From contig FOHD01000002.1 in assembly GCA_900111695.1 (NCBI GenBank), positions 62,001-126,000 of the forward strand: a stretch of DNA of 64,000 nt. The letters are read 5' to 3'. This DNA comes from Olsenella sp. KH3B4. GTDB lineage: Bacteria; Actinomycetota; Coriobacteriia; Coriobacteriales; Atopobiaceae. Below are positions 52,173-61,526 of this stretch, one piece after another. The number at the start of each line of letters is the position of its first letter. The first letter of the stretch is position 1. The notes under the pieces were generated by a model that was not told the DNA's origin, made no database searches, and saw nothing but the letters and a program-made list of their open reading frames with translations. Made by a program: the position numbers and the translations under genes.

Positions 52173-53471
52173 CTAAACGGCCGCGTTCGCCTCGGTCGTC
52201 TCCTCTCCCATAGAACGCTCGTATGCCTTGAGGAATGGGAAGTAGATAACCATGTCAAGCATAATCAATACGACGATGAGCAATACTGCTTTCCAGTCTC
52301 CGGTCGAAAAGTACGCACCAAAAACTGAAGGCATGTTGTATGAGAGCATCGCATAGGTTCTCCCGATGATGTTGGCGGACATCAGTGAATAAGAAATGAT
52401 AACGTTAACGATGCTGGTAACAATGCTAGGAATGAACAGCAGCGGGTTCAGCATGATTGGAAGTCCAAACGTTATTGGCTCAGAAATGCCAAAAAAGGCC
52501 GGGACGATACCGAGTTTACCAACAAGGTTGACTTCCTTATTCTTTGAGCGAAGACAAAGCAGACCTAGAGCAAGGCAGTTTCCCAAACCCCCGATAATGC
52601 CAAAGTAGCACCAAAACGAAACAGTGAAGACATGAGGCAAAGCTGTACTCGCCGCCTGAGCAGCAGCATTAACGGAGAGGGTACCGTACTCAATGGGGCT
52701 AAGGAATCCAGACCAAACCGTGTCGTGTATTCCGAAGAACCACCCAAAATTGAGCAGAAATGCAACAAGAATGGCGAACGCCATATTATCGGTCGCCTCA
52801 ACCGCAGGCGAGAGTGCCCCAATAACAACTGCCGCGAAACAAGTTCCCGCAATGTTCTTGCAAAGTATAAAGATGACCGAATCAATTCCGAGAACAATGA
52901 GACAAGGGACAAGAGAACCGAAGGAAACCATCAGAGCGGGTGGAACGGAATCTGGCATCTTAATCCATCCTACTTTGTGCTCATAAAGAACACGAGAGAG
53001 CTCCACAGTCATTATGGATACAAAGAGGGCAACCAGGATTCCCTTGCCATCAAAGTAAGACAGCTGGCCAAGCACATTCCCAAACGATATTTCCTGCGGA
53101 TCAATTACAAGCATGCAGTATCCCGCAAGAGAAATAATGATTGGAAGAAACACCTCCATGTCATACGATTTGGCGAGGTAATAGGTAATACCAATACAAA
53201 CATAAAGAGAGAGGAACCCAAGGGTAACCTGATTGAGCCAACCCAGAACGAGGGCATTCTGCTGGCCGAAAGCCGCCCAAGCCAACAGTATTCCGTTGGT
53301 CGTGTCATCGGTTACTGGAGCAGAATTAATGACTGCAATAATGCCGCCAAAGAAAATTGGAGGCAGTATGGTCATAAAAGTATCACGTATGGCCTTTAGA
53401 TGTCTTTCGCTTGCAAGCTTATTCGCGCCTGGCATGATGTTCTTTTCAATCCATGCGATAAAAGCTTCCAT
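52173..53471 (-). CDS. PTS EIIC, cellobiose/lactose family
   Basis: A 432-residue membrane permease of the beta-glucoside/lactose PTS family. Marks include TFMTILPPIFFGGIIAVIN near the start, FFGIHDTVWSGFLSPIEYG (the glutamate/histidine substrate region) and FGISEPITFGLPIMLNP. It moves a beta-glucoside across the membrane as it is phosphorylated by IIB. AGGAGG precedes ATG 53471. Last gene of the regulator-IIA-GH1-IIB-IIC operon; low GC. Confidence 0.92.
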   Translation of the reverse strand: MEAFIAWIEKNIMPGANKLASERHLKAIRDTFMTILPPIFFGGIIAVINSAPVTDDTTNGILLAWAAFGQQNALVLGWLNQVTLGFLSLYVCIGITYYLAKSYDMEVFLPIIISLAGYCMLVIDPQEISFGNVLGQLSYFDGKGILVALFVSIMTVELSRVLYEHKVGWIKMPDSVPPALMVSFGSLVPCLIVLGIDSVIFILCKNIAGTCFAAVVIGALSPAVEATDNMAFAILVAFLLNFGWFFGIHDTVWSGFLSPIEYGTLSVNAAAQAASTALPHVFTVSFWCYFGIIGGLGNCLALGLLCLRSKNKEVNLVGKLGIVPAFFGISEPITFGLPIMLNPLLFIPSIVTSIVNVIISYSLMSANIIGRTYAMLSYNMPSVFGAYFSTGDWKAVLLIVVLIMLDMVIYFPFLKAYERSMGEETTEANAAV

Positions 53472-53495
53472 AGAAGAACCTCCTCCTCCAACCAG

Positions 53496-53792
53496 CTATT
53501 TCGTTGTCATACGGTTGAGTTGTTCAACGACCTTTGCTGCGTTCATGGTGCCGTATGTCCGGGGCTCTATCACCTCCACCGGGACATCATTGCCAACCTT
53601 TGCTCGTATTCCAGGAAGGAGATATCGAATCTGAGGACCTATTAGTACGCAATCAACCCCATCCAAATGTTCCTCGTATTCCTGTTCTCCGTATGCATAG
53701 ACGTCGTAATCATTACCACCCATATCGTTTAGCTTCTTTGCCATAATTGATGTGGATAGGCCGCCATTACACACCAGCACAACCTTTTTCAT
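53496..53792 (-). CDS. PTS EIIB, cellobiose/lactose family
   Basis: A 98-residue phosphocarrier; the phosphorylated cysteine is C8 in KKVVLVCNGGLSTSIMAKKL. It passes phosphate from IIA to the sugar at IIC. ATG 53792 has GGAGG 5 bases upstream; a TTG one codon earlier is less likely. 11 bases separate it from the GH1 gene. Confidence 0.92.
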   Translation of the reverse strand: MKKVVLVCNGGLSTSIMAKKLNDMGGNDYDVYAYGEQEYEEHLDGVDCVLIGPQIRYLLPGIRAKVGNDVPVEVIEPRTYGTMNAAKVVEQLNRMTTK

Positions 53793-53803
53793 CAAAACCT
53801 CCT

Positions 53804-55198
53804 CTAGCGAACGTCCAGCCAGTTGCTTGCTATTTCATCCCGATACCAGTAATAGGAGTCCTTTGGAATGCGTTTACACCCGTGGTCGAAATCAACGGCA
53901 ACAAGCCCATAGCGTTTCTCGCAACCGTTTTTCCATGAATACAGGTCAAAGGGTGACCACACAAAGTACCCGCGAACGTCAACACCGTCTGACTGAGCTT
54001 TCAAGAGGTAGCGGACATGCTCTCTGATGTATTCAATCCGATACTGGTCATGAACTGGTCCGTTATGGACATCCTCGTAGTTCCCGAATCCATTCTCGGT
54101 GACATAGATTGGTCCTGAGAACTTTGCTGAATTGCGTCTTAGACCTTCGCGGAGCCCCTGAGGATATACGATCATTCCCCAGTCATTCCGAGGCAGTTCC
54201 GTCATGTCATCGTTGGCAACCTCAAACCAGTTTTTTACGACGGTTCTCATATTGCCTTTGTAGTTCTTGCCAAGATTGTTAACTTTGACGTCTGTCTCAC
54301 CACCCGTATATGGCTTAACAAACTGAGGCGAATAGTAGTTCATGCCCAAAAATTGGACCGTATTGTTTTTGATGAGCTGCAACTCTTCGGGCTGAGCAAT
54401 CGAGAGATCAAAGCCCTCAGCTGCCAGTTTCGCAACCATGTCGGAAGGGAATGCCCCAGAGCAGGCGGTATCGATAATCCAGTTATTGCAGTAGTTATCA
54501 GCGTTGCGGAACGCCAGCTGGCACGCTTCGCTGTCATCAATTCCATAAATCGTTTGATATGAGGTCACAATGCCAATCGAACCCAGAATACCAAGCTCTT
54601 TAAAGGATTTAACTGCAAGAGCATTGGCATACATGACGTTGTATGCGGCATTTACTACTTCCTGTGGATTCTTGTGACAAGGAGGGTAATTGCCCGACAT
54701 GTATCCCGAGAATACGAACCACTTAGGCTCGTTGAAGGTTGTCCAGTGATCGACAAGGCCGTTAAACGCCTTGAATACAACTTCACAGTAATGCTGAAAA
54801 GCAGCCGCTGGCGCCTTGTTGAGCCAGCCTCCCTTCTCCTCTAGGTATTGCGGAAGATCCCAGTGATAGCAGGTAACGAACGGTTCAATTCCATTCTCGT
54901 GGCAGGCGTCGATCATCTGACGATAGAAGTCCAAGCCCTTCTCGTTAATTTCCCCGGATTCATTCTTAATGATCCTTGGCCAGGAGAGTGAGAAGCGATA
55001 GGCATTCTGGCCGCCCTCAGCCATCTGTCTAATGTCCTCACGAAACCTGTGGTAGTGGTCGGAAGCGACATCTCCATTCTCAAGGTTTTCCTGGTGAAGA
55101 TAGTGATCCCACATCGATTCGACTTTTCCGTCTTCGTTCCATGCGCCTTCACACTGATAGGAAGCCGTTGCCGATCCCCAAAGCATTTTCCCGTTCAT
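53804..55198 (-). CDS. GH1 6-phospho-beta-glucosidase
   Basis: A 464-residue GH1 enzyme. The acid/base glutamate is in WTTFNEPKWF and the nucleophile in IYVTENGFG. With a complete cellobiose-type PTS in the same operon the substrate should be a 6-phospho-beta-glucoside, made on entry and split here to glucose 6-phosphate and an aglycone or glucose. A weak GAGGTG precedes ATG 55198. Low GC like its neighbours. Confidence 0.92.
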   Translation of the reverse strand: MNGKMLWGSATASYQCEGAWNEDGKVESMWDHYLHQENLENGDVASDHYHRFREDIRQMAEGGQNAYRFSLSWPRIIKNESGEINEKGLDFYRQMIDACHENGIEPFVTCYHWDLPQYLEEKGGWLNKAPAAAFQHYCEVVFKAFNGLVDHWTTFNEPKWFVFSGYMSGNYPPCHKNPQEVVNAAYNVMYANALAVKSFKELGILGSIGIVTSYQTIYGIDDSEACQLAFRNADNYCNNWIIDTACSGAFPSDMVAKLAAEGFDLSIAQPEELQLIKNNTVQFLGMNYYSPQFVKPYTGGETDVKVNNLGKNYKGNMRTVVKNWFEVANDDMTELPRNDWGMIVYPQGLREGLRRNSAKFSGPIYVTENGFGNYEDVHNGPVHDQYRIEYIREHVRYLLKAQSDGVDVRGYFVWSPFDLYSWKNGCEKRYGLVAVDFDHGCKRIPKDSYYWYRDEIASNWLDVR

Positions 55199-55215
55199 CT
55201 CCCATTCACCTCAAT

Positions 55216-55590
55216 CTACTTGGAACACCGTCCTCGCGAATCAATCTCTTTGTCCGCCTTGATTTCATACAAATTGATAATTTCCTCAATTAATTCCCTT
55301 GCCAACTGCGCTGTCATCAAATGGTCTTGGGCATGAACGAGCAGCACGTCAACGTCAACATGATCACCAGATGCCTCTTGAGTCAAAAGGCGCGTCTGGC
55401 ACCTGTGTGCAAGCAGACTTTCTTTCTTGGATTCTTCAATAAGTTCGCGAGCCTTTACAAAATTATTGTCTCGCGCATATCCGAGAGCTTCAAAAGCTAA
55501 ACTGCGAGCCTGACCTGCGGACGCGATGATTTCGAACGATACTTCTTCTGAAGACCCAGGTGCTTCCGGCACATCACTCATCCCCTGCAT
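55216..55590 (-). CDS. PTS EIIA, cellobiose/lactose family
   Basis: A 124-residue helical IIA; the phosphorylated histidine is H86 in VDVLLVHAQDHLMTAQ. ATG 55590 overlaps the 3' end of the regulator gene and has AAGGGG upstream; a second ATG at 55581 is too close to its purine run. It adds about 12 N-terminal residues to the usual LacF/ChbA length. Confidence 0.9.
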   Translation of the reverse strand: MQGMSDVPEAPGSSEEVSFEIIASAGQARSLAFEALGYARDNNFVKARELIEESKKESLLAHRCQTRLLTQEASGDHVDVDVLLVHAQDHLMTAQLARELIEEIINLYEIKADKEIDSRGRCSK

Positions 55591-57491
55591 GATTGGTTCC
55601 CCTTCCTAAGACAATCGATGAGACACTCCCATGTCTGCGTTTTAACTAGTTCGGAAATCGCTTCTTTGCTCACAAACAATTCGGCTAGAGACGCAAATGC
55701 GTCTGCTACGTCATTGCCACTTCGTGCATAAGAAACGAGAAAAACAGCACGAACATCGTGATTGAACTCATCCCAAGACAGAGGCTCATCAAGAAGAGCG
55801 ACTGCCACTGCCGTTGTGCTTCCCTTTGCCTCGACGGGATGTGGAAGAGCCACCTGGTTCCCAAAGCACGTAGGTGCCACCTGCTCTCGCAAATCCACCG
55901 ACTTACGTAGCGTCAAATCTGCAAATCCTGCAGAGACGATCGATGAGCACATCATGTCCAACAGCGAGTTCTTGTCCTTTGCTTTCACATGGGGAAAGAA
56001 AAGCTCACGGGAGAACATGGATGTAGCATCTCTTGCGTCCGCGCTCTCCAAAATGCGACGTATGTCGTCCCCAGCATCTCTGTCGAAGAAGTAACTAATC
56101 TGGCAAACTGGCACTGGAAGATCGAGCAGTGGGACCGTAGAGAAGACGTAATCGACATCGGAAAGATCTTTTCCGGCTACGCTTGCGGCGTCACATGTGT
56201 CGCACCGCTCGAGCAATCCACCAAACTCTGAAATAAAGCGCTGGCGAAGCAAGCGCGCACTCCCCATTCCAGAGGCGCACACCACAAGCACACGCATTTT
56301 TCGAGCCGGCGTTCGCCGACGTTCCAGCGAAAGCGCAAATGAAAGAGCGAGAAAACCAGTCTCGTCCTCATTTGGCCTGGCACCATAGTGGCGCTCAAGC
56401 ACTTTCCCCGCCTCGAGCGCCATTGACCATGCAAGCGGATAGCGCAGCTTTGTCGCTTCGAGTAATGGGTTCTTTGCAGGCATTCCATATCGAAGCCGCA
56501 CTGAGAGTGGCACGATGTGACGAGCAAGGTTCATTCGCAGCTCAAGATCGCTTCTAAGGTCTATCCGCATAGCAAGACGAGCAGCATCAAGGATTTCGCC
56601 AACGATATCCCAGACGCTACCGCTGATTACGGTCCCATCTGCATCGACCTCTTGGGAAAGGGCATCGATAGAATGCTTCCCCGCAAGGTGAATAGTAATG
56701 AAAGCAACCTCCGAGCTTGGAAGGTAAATCCCAAGATCATTCCCGATGGCCTGCGCAAGTTGTTGGGCAGTAATGCTTTCCGGCAGTGTCATCAGGCGTT
56801 CCCTCTGCTCGACATCCATGGGAACATAGCGACCCTGCTCTATTCGCTCGGCTGCAACCACGAGATGCACCACAAGATTCTGAAATGCAATAGAGCTAAT
56901 AGAAAAGTTATTCTCACCGAGTACCCGCTCGACTGTCTTCCCTATTGTCTTGGCACGATTGGATAGCGCCTCATTTTTTCCGGTGCCACCAACAAGAGAG
57001 GCTGAGATTACCGAAGCAAGACATGTGCGTCTGTTGATTTCTGGTCCCTCGACACGAATCCCGTACCGCGGACGCTTTACAAGCGAAAGCCCAAACTTAG
57101 AGAGTTCAGCTTCAACCTCATGCAAGTCCATAGAGATGCTTTGGAACGAAACGAAGAGGCGATCGGCCAAATCGGGAACTCGCACCCAGCCATCGGTAAG
57201 TAGAAGGTAATTGAGGATACGGGGCACGCGCCTGACCGAACCAGCCTGCTCCTGTTCGACTTTATTGCCCCGATCAAGCCAAGTTTGAAATGCATCTTCA
57301 TTAAGGACCTCGAGTTCATATACATTGTATTTTCTCGAGAACCGAATGAGAGCGATATCTTCAAGCATTTGGTTTGCCGCATGGACATGCGAACGCACTG
57401 TACGGGCACTCACTTTGAAACGTTCCATGAGCGTCTCAAGGGAATCACCCCCGTCATCAAGCAGTGTTTGTATGAGCTCGATGGTTCGCAT
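55578..57491 (-). CDS. LicR/MtlR-type PTS-controlled transcription activator
   Basis: A 637-residue multidomain regulator: two N-terminal helix-turn-helix parts (about 1-165), PRD1 (about 185-285, LVVHLVVAAERIEQG and FITIHLAGKHS), PRD2 (about 295-395, LARHIVPLSVRLRYG), an EIIB-Gat-like domain with the cysteine in VLVVCASGMGSARLL, and an EIIA-type domain with histidine in QVALPHPVEAKGS. Phosphorylation at these sites would tie activity to beta-glucoside supply. ATG 57491 follows AAGGAGG. It leads the PTS operon. Confidence 0.88.
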   Translation of the reverse strand: MRTIELIQTLLDDGGDSLETLMERFKVSARTVRSHVHAANQMLEDIALIRFSRKYNVYELEVLNEDAFQTWLDRGNKVEQEQAGSVRRVPRILNYLLLTDGWVRVPDLADRLFVSFQSISMDLHEVEAELSKFGLSLVKRPRYGIRVEGPEINRRTCLASVISASLVGGTGKNEALSNRAKTIGKTVERVLGENNFSISSIAFQNLVVHLVVAAERIEQGRYVPMDVEQRERLMTLPESITAQQLAQAIGNDLGIYLPSSEVAFITIHLAGKHSIDALSQEVDADGTVISGSVWDIVGEILDAARLAMRIDLRSDLELRMNLARHIVPLSVRLRYGMPAKNPLLEATKLRYPLAWSMALEAGKVLERHYGARPNEDETGFLALSFALSLERRRTPARKMRVLVVCASGMGSARLLRQRFISEFGGLLERCDTCDAASVAGKDLSDVDYVFSTVPLLDLPVPVCQISYFFDRDAGDDIRRILESADARDATSMFSRELFFPHVKAKDKNSLLDMMCSSIVSAGFADLTLRKSVDLREQVAPTCFGNQVALPHPVEAKGSTTAVAVALLDEPLSWDEFNHDVRAVFLVSYARSGNDVADAFASLAELFVSKEAISELVKTQTWECLIDCLRKGNQSCRG

Positions 57492-57534
57492 CTTCCCTCC
57501 TTGGTTTTGCATATTAAAAAGTCGACAAGAAGCA

Positions 57535-57580
57535 TTCCATCACGTCTCCTGCCACTTTCGTGGCAGGAGACGTGATGGAA
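57535..57580. promoter_or_regulatory. Perfect 21-bp hairpin upstream of the PTS regulator
   Basis: TTCCATCACGTCTCCTGCCA (plus C) at 57535-57555 and its exact complement at 57560-57580, 4-base loop, 43 bases before ATG 57491. On the operon strand TTTTT follows about 20 bases later. Operator, attenuator or repeat are possible. Confidence 0.7.
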
Positions 57581-57698
57581 CTGCGCGTTTATACCCACCT
57601 GCAACATAGCCGCAGCACAAGCGAAACGAGTTATGGCTCCCGAAACAATCGCTGAGTCAATAGTCCTGGGCTGAGAGTTCTTATCGTGCTTTCCGACC

Positions 57699-57774
57699 GG
57701 TGTTGCTGAGAACTAATTCGACGTTTTGAGCCGAGCGGAGGCACCATTCTGGCGAATTTCTTCTCAACAGCGCC
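57699..57774. repeat. Island-flanking palindromic element, right copy (F2)
   Basis: Left arm GGTGTTGCTGAGAACTAATT; right arm CGAATTTCTTCTCAACAGCG; centre ACGTTTTGAGCCG. It matches F1 at 50466-50544 in sequence order and orientation. Confidence 0.8.
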
Positions 57775-57801
57775 AGGCAGTCAGGAGGCCAAACGGCATC
57801 G

Positions 57802-59148
57802 CTACTCCACCGCATGCCGTCGTCGTCCCACCGCCACAAGCGTGGGAACAACCGCAAGCGACACCAGCGCACCTGCAAGGAAGATGAGCGACGAGGGCGT
57901 AAACCCACCCCCAACTACGCCAAAGCCTCCGATGGCTCCAGACCCAGAGCTCACCGCCGACCCAATCCACGGCCCCACGAGCATGGGGACCAGCACCACC
58001 ATGAACATGCGCACGCCCTGGAGAGCGCCTGCACGGTCGGCCAGCGTGTTGTTGCGCACCTCGGCGGCAAAGCAGGCCACGGCTCCTAGGTACCCGCACA
58101 GCATGAGGACCGAGCCCACAAAGACACCCGCCACGCTCGTGAGCAGCGTGAGCGCCAGGCACCCCGCCACAAACAGCGCCAGCGGCAGGCGCACGGCGCG
58201 CTCAAAGCCAAGCTTGTCCAGGCGCCGGCCGTAGAAGATGGTGAAGACGGCCGCAATCACAATGCCCGGGGCCATCACAAACACGTAGCCCTCACCAAGC
58301 ACATAGGGAAGCCGCAGGTAGAGCACGTAGTATGGCATAAAGACTTGAAGCGCCATCGAGAAGATGCAATAGCCGAGAAGCACCAGGTAGAGCACTGGGT
58401 TTGCACGCATCGTCGCAGGCGAGAACCCCCGCGCCACCCCGCGCAGCCAGCCCTTCTCGACCGAAGACACCGGATGTGAATCGCGCATGAGGGTACCGGC
58501 CACCACGGTGGCCGCCCCTACCAGCGCGCCAACGGTCACAAAGAGCGCCGGGTAGTCGTACGTCACGGACCCGTCATCGCCCACGCGCATGAGGGCCATC
58601 GCTCCGCCAAAGACAGCCAGCATCGTAATGAGCGGCATCGCGGAGTTAACGCCCTCAACGCGCCCGCGGTTTGTCTCGTCCGTCACGTCGGTGAGCCATG
58701 CGTTAAATGCCGCATCATTGGATAGGCTTCCAAAGAACGTCATCACGCAGTCGAAGGCAATCGTGAGGGTGACGCCCATGCGTGCCGCCTGGGCAGCGTC
58801 CGGCGAAAGCGTGTCCGAGATCACCTGGATGGCCGCAAACCCAATGATCGAGACGCCCCACAGAGCTGCGCCCGCCACCACAAAGGCCTTGCGACGGCGC
58901 ACGCGGTCCGACCACGCGCCCACAAACAGCGTGGTCAGCGTAGCCGTAAGCGCCGAGGCGGAGACCATGAGCGCCACGTCCTGCAGCGAGGCGCCAAAGG
59001 AGTCCTGGACAAACAGGTTGAGGAAGTTGTTCTCAACAGCCCAGGCAACCTGACCCACAAAGGCGAGAAGCACGATAACCAGCCAAGTGGTTCGAGAGAT
59101 TGTGGGTCTGGTGGCACGCGATGCGGCAGGTCTGGTCTTGTCTGCCAT
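57802..59148 (-). CDS. MFS transporter, sugar-carrier-like
   Basis: A 448-residue carrier with about 12 membrane helices. The A-motif-like loop is GAWSDRVRRRKAFV; AFNAWLTDVTDETNRGRVEG is seen in GPH/BtlA-like glycoside carriers. It follows the GH2 gene by 61 bases on the same strand, so it probably imports the oligosaccharide or glycoside that GH2 splits. GGGGAGAGG precedes ATG 59148. High GC, unlike the island next to it. Confidence 0.85.
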   Translation of the reverse strand: MADKTRPAASRATRPTISRTTWLVIVLLAFVGQVAWAVENNFLNLFVQDSFGASLQDVALMVSASALTATLTTLFVGAWSDRVRRRKAFVVAGAALWGVSIIGFAAIQVISDTLSPDAAQAARMGVTLTIAFDCVMTFFGSLSNDAAFNAWLTDVTDETNRGRVEGVNSAMPLITMLAVFGGAMALMRVGDDGSVTYDYPALFVTVGALVGAATVVAGTLMRDSHPVSSVEKGWLRGVARGFSPATMRANPVLYLVLLGYCIFSMALQVFMPYYVLYLRLPYVLGEGYVFVMAPGIVIAAVFTIFYGRRLDKLGFERAVRLPLALFVAGCLALTLLTSVAGVFVGSVLMLCGYLGAVACFAAEVRNNTLADRAGALQGVRMFMVVLVPMLVGPWIGSAVSSGSGAIGGFGVVGGGFTPSSLIFLAGALVSLAVVPTLVAVGRRRHAVE

Positions 59149-59209
59149 GGTTACCTCTCCCCCCCCTCTCGGAAGCGTCCGCGACGCACACAGGACACGC
59201 CGTGGTCAT

Positions 59210-61039
59210 CTACGGCAACAGCTTGTTCACCCGGCGATCGAAGCTGAGAAGACCGTTGGTCTCCTCCTCCACGTCCGAGAGCTGCGTATACACGTAGCCG
59301 GCAAGCCCCTTGGCCTCAAGCGCCGCCGCTTCGTCGAGAAGCGACCGCACCGCACGGCGCCACTCCTCCAGGCTTTCGAAGCCCGCGTAGCCGTACGGCT
59401 CCAAAAAGGAGCTGTGGCCCTCAACGTGCCAGGTAAGTCCGCCAAACTCCGATATCACAAACGCCCGCGAGGATCCCCGCAGCCCCTGCGGCACGCGAAG
59501 CCTCCGGAAGTAGTTGTGTTCGCTTGCGTAGTCACCGCAGCCCTGGTCGTACCACCCGCTTGTGGCGTCGATGGGTCGCGTGGGGTCAATCGCGCGCACG
59601 CGGTTCACGGCATCGCGCGCGTTGAACTGGCCCCAGCCCTCGTTGAAGAGGCCCCACGTCACGATGCAGGGGTGGTTGCGCAGGTAGCGCACTGCGTCCT
59701 CGCAGTCACGCGTCCACTCCTGCTGGAAGGCGGGATCTGCCGACGAGAGGCGCACCTGGTGAGACGGGATATCGTCGCGGAAGTGCTCGCAGGCAAAGCG
59801 TGAGAGCGTGGGCTTCTGGTTGACCTGCCACATGTCGTAGGGTGCCGTGCCGCCGCTCACCATGTCCTGCCAGACGAGCATGCCCAAGCGGTCGCAGAGC
59901 CAGTACCAGCGGTCCTGCTCAATCTTGATATGCTTGCGCAGCATGTTGAAGCCAAGGTCCCTTGCGGCCCCGATATCTGCCGCCAGTGCGTCCACCGAGG
60001 GCGCGCTGAGAAGACCGTCGGACCAATAGCCCTGGTCCAGGACGCCGCGCAGAAATAGCGGCTGGTGATTGAGGCAAAAGCGCGGCACGCCAGCGGAGTC
60101 CGGCTCTATCGACACGGTGCGGAATGCGCAATAGCTTGTCACCTCGTCCGTACCATACTCGATGCGCAGACCGTAGAGGTAGGGGTCCTCCGGGGACCAC
60201 AGGTGCGGCTCCGCAACGGGGATTCGCACGGACACGCTGGTCTCGGTTGCCGTGGCCACGCCACGGGCAACAACCGCTCCGTCTGACGAGAGGAGCGACA
60301 CGCGCAGCTCCTCGCCCGGCCGCGAGACCCGCACGGCAACCGACACGTCGCCGGCATCTGGGTTTGCGTCGACGAGCAGCTCCTCGACGCGGTTCTCGGG
60401 CACGCGCTCCCACCACACGTCCTGCCAAATGCCGCTCTGCGCGGTATACCAGATGGTCCCGCATTGGAGGAGCTGCTTGCCGCGGGGATGCGGCTCGGTG
60501 TCGCTGGGATCGCGTACACAGAGCGCGAGTTCGTTCTTCTCGCCTGGTGCAAGCAGGTCCGTTACGTCAAACGAGAACGGCAGGTAGCCGCCGGCGTGAG
60601 TGCCGGCAAGACGCCCGTTCGCGTAGCAGGCGCAGGCGTAGTCGACAGCGTCAAAGTGAAGGAGCAGCCGCTCTCCGGGTTCAAGCGACGGCGCATCGAA
60701 CGCGCGCCGATACCACAGCAGCTCGTCCGGCTTGAGTTGTCGCCCCACGCCCGAGAGCAGCGCTTCCGGCGAGAAGGGCACGCGGATGCGCTGGGAAAAC
60801 GTCGTGGGCGCAGCAGCCGTGCACTCCGGCGCGGCACCGCCGGGGCTGGGCACGAAGGCGCAGTCCCACCACCCGTTGAGGCTCCCCCACGACTCGCGGG
60901 CAAACTGGGGGTGCGGATGGGTAAGCTGCGGCCGCGCGTCACCGGTTTTCAGCGCTTCTCCCCAAGGCGTCCAGAGGGGCAACGGATCTTGCCGCTCGTG
61001 CGTGCGAAGCCTGCCCGCAAGCATGCGCCGGATGTCCAT
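59210..61039 (-). CDS. Glycoside hydrolase family 2 enzyme
   Basis: A 609-residue GH2 protein without signal peptide. It has a jelly-roll sugar-binding domain (about 45-215), an immunoglobulin-like domain and a TIM barrel. The acid/base glutamate lies in TWGLFNEGWGQF and the nucleophile in FVISEFGGLTWH. The family covers beta-galactosidase, glucuronidase and mannosidase; the short form without domains 4-5 does not fix the sugar. GGAGG lies 4 bases before ATG 61039. Confidence 0.9.
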   Translation of the reverse strand: MDIRRMLAGRLRTHERQDPLPLWTPWGEALKTGDARPQLTHPHPQFARESWGSLNGWWDCAFVPSPGGAAPECTAAAPTTFSQRIRVPFSPEALLSGVGRQLKPDELLWYRRAFDAPSLEPGERLLLHFDAVDYACACYANGRLAGTHAGGYLPFSFDVTDLLAPGEKNELALCVRDPSDTEPHPRGKQLLQCGTIWYTAQSGIWQDVWWERVPENRVEELLVDANPDAGDVSVAVRVSRPGEELRVSLLSSDGAVVARGVATATETSVSVRIPVAEPHLWSPEDPYLYGLRIEYGTDEVTSYCAFRTVSIEPDSAGVPRFCLNHQPLFLRGVLDQGYWSDGLLSAPSVDALAADIGAARDLGFNMLRKHIKIEQDRWYWLCDRLGMLVWQDMVSGGTAPYDMWQVNQKPTLSRFACEHFRDDIPSHQVRLSSADPAFQQEWTRDCEDAVRYLRNHPCIVTWGLFNEGWGQFNARDAVNRVRAIDPTRPIDATSGWYDQGCGDYASEHNYFRRLRVPQGLRGSSRAFVISEFGGLTWHVEGHSSFLEPYGYAGFESLEEWRRAVRSLLDEAAALEAKGLAGYVYTQLSDVEEETNGLLSFDRRVNKLLP

Positions 61040-61526
61040 AGCGCCTCCGTTCCCAAATGGCTACCAATCGAACCCGCATCGTACCTGCGGAGAGTTTAGC
61101 AGCAACGTCGTGTATTCCGGCGACACCAGCCGTGACCGACGGGAAACCAGTCTGAGGGGCACGCAACCTCATGTGCCGCCAAGCCTATCGAGCGCCATAA
61201 CGGATACTCAAACCACTCTGCGCAGGAGAAAAGTCCAAAACTACGTGCAAAAATCAAGATAAGTGGATTATTTTCTTGACGCATGGCAGCAAATGGGTAA
61301 TCGGACGACGGACTGCGGCGCCCAGAGGCCACAAACCATCGTCATTTTGCCTAAAACAGCAGCCAAGCTATCGACGTAAGTGCCAATTTGGGTGGCTTGC
61401 GCCTCAGTGCGCCACCGCCGCTTACACACAACTTGACTTTTGCACGTAATTATTTGATTTCCGCTTGCGCGCAGGCGCCCCAAACGGAACACCGTGCGAC
61501 CGCCAGGCTCCTTGCGCGCCGCGGTC
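61040..61526. other. 487-base spacer between GH2 and the UvrA-like gene
   Basis: Promoter region of the GH2 operon plus the inverted repeat at 61243-61447 and a GGTGGC/GCCACC hairpin (61391-61416). AT content rises around 61230-61290 and 61430-61460. No supported gene. Confidence 0.6.
61243..61447. repeat. 205-bp inverted repeat
   Basis: ACGTGCAAAAATCAAG (61243-61258) and CTTGACTTTTGCACGT (61432-61447) pair at 15 of 16 positions. Confidence 0.6.

Larger units (their letters stand above)
57492..57801. other. 310-base spacer at the right edge of the low-GC island
   Basis: It holds the 21-bp hairpin, the PTS-operon promoter region and the right copy of the island-flanking element. No supported gene. 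Confidence 0.65.
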
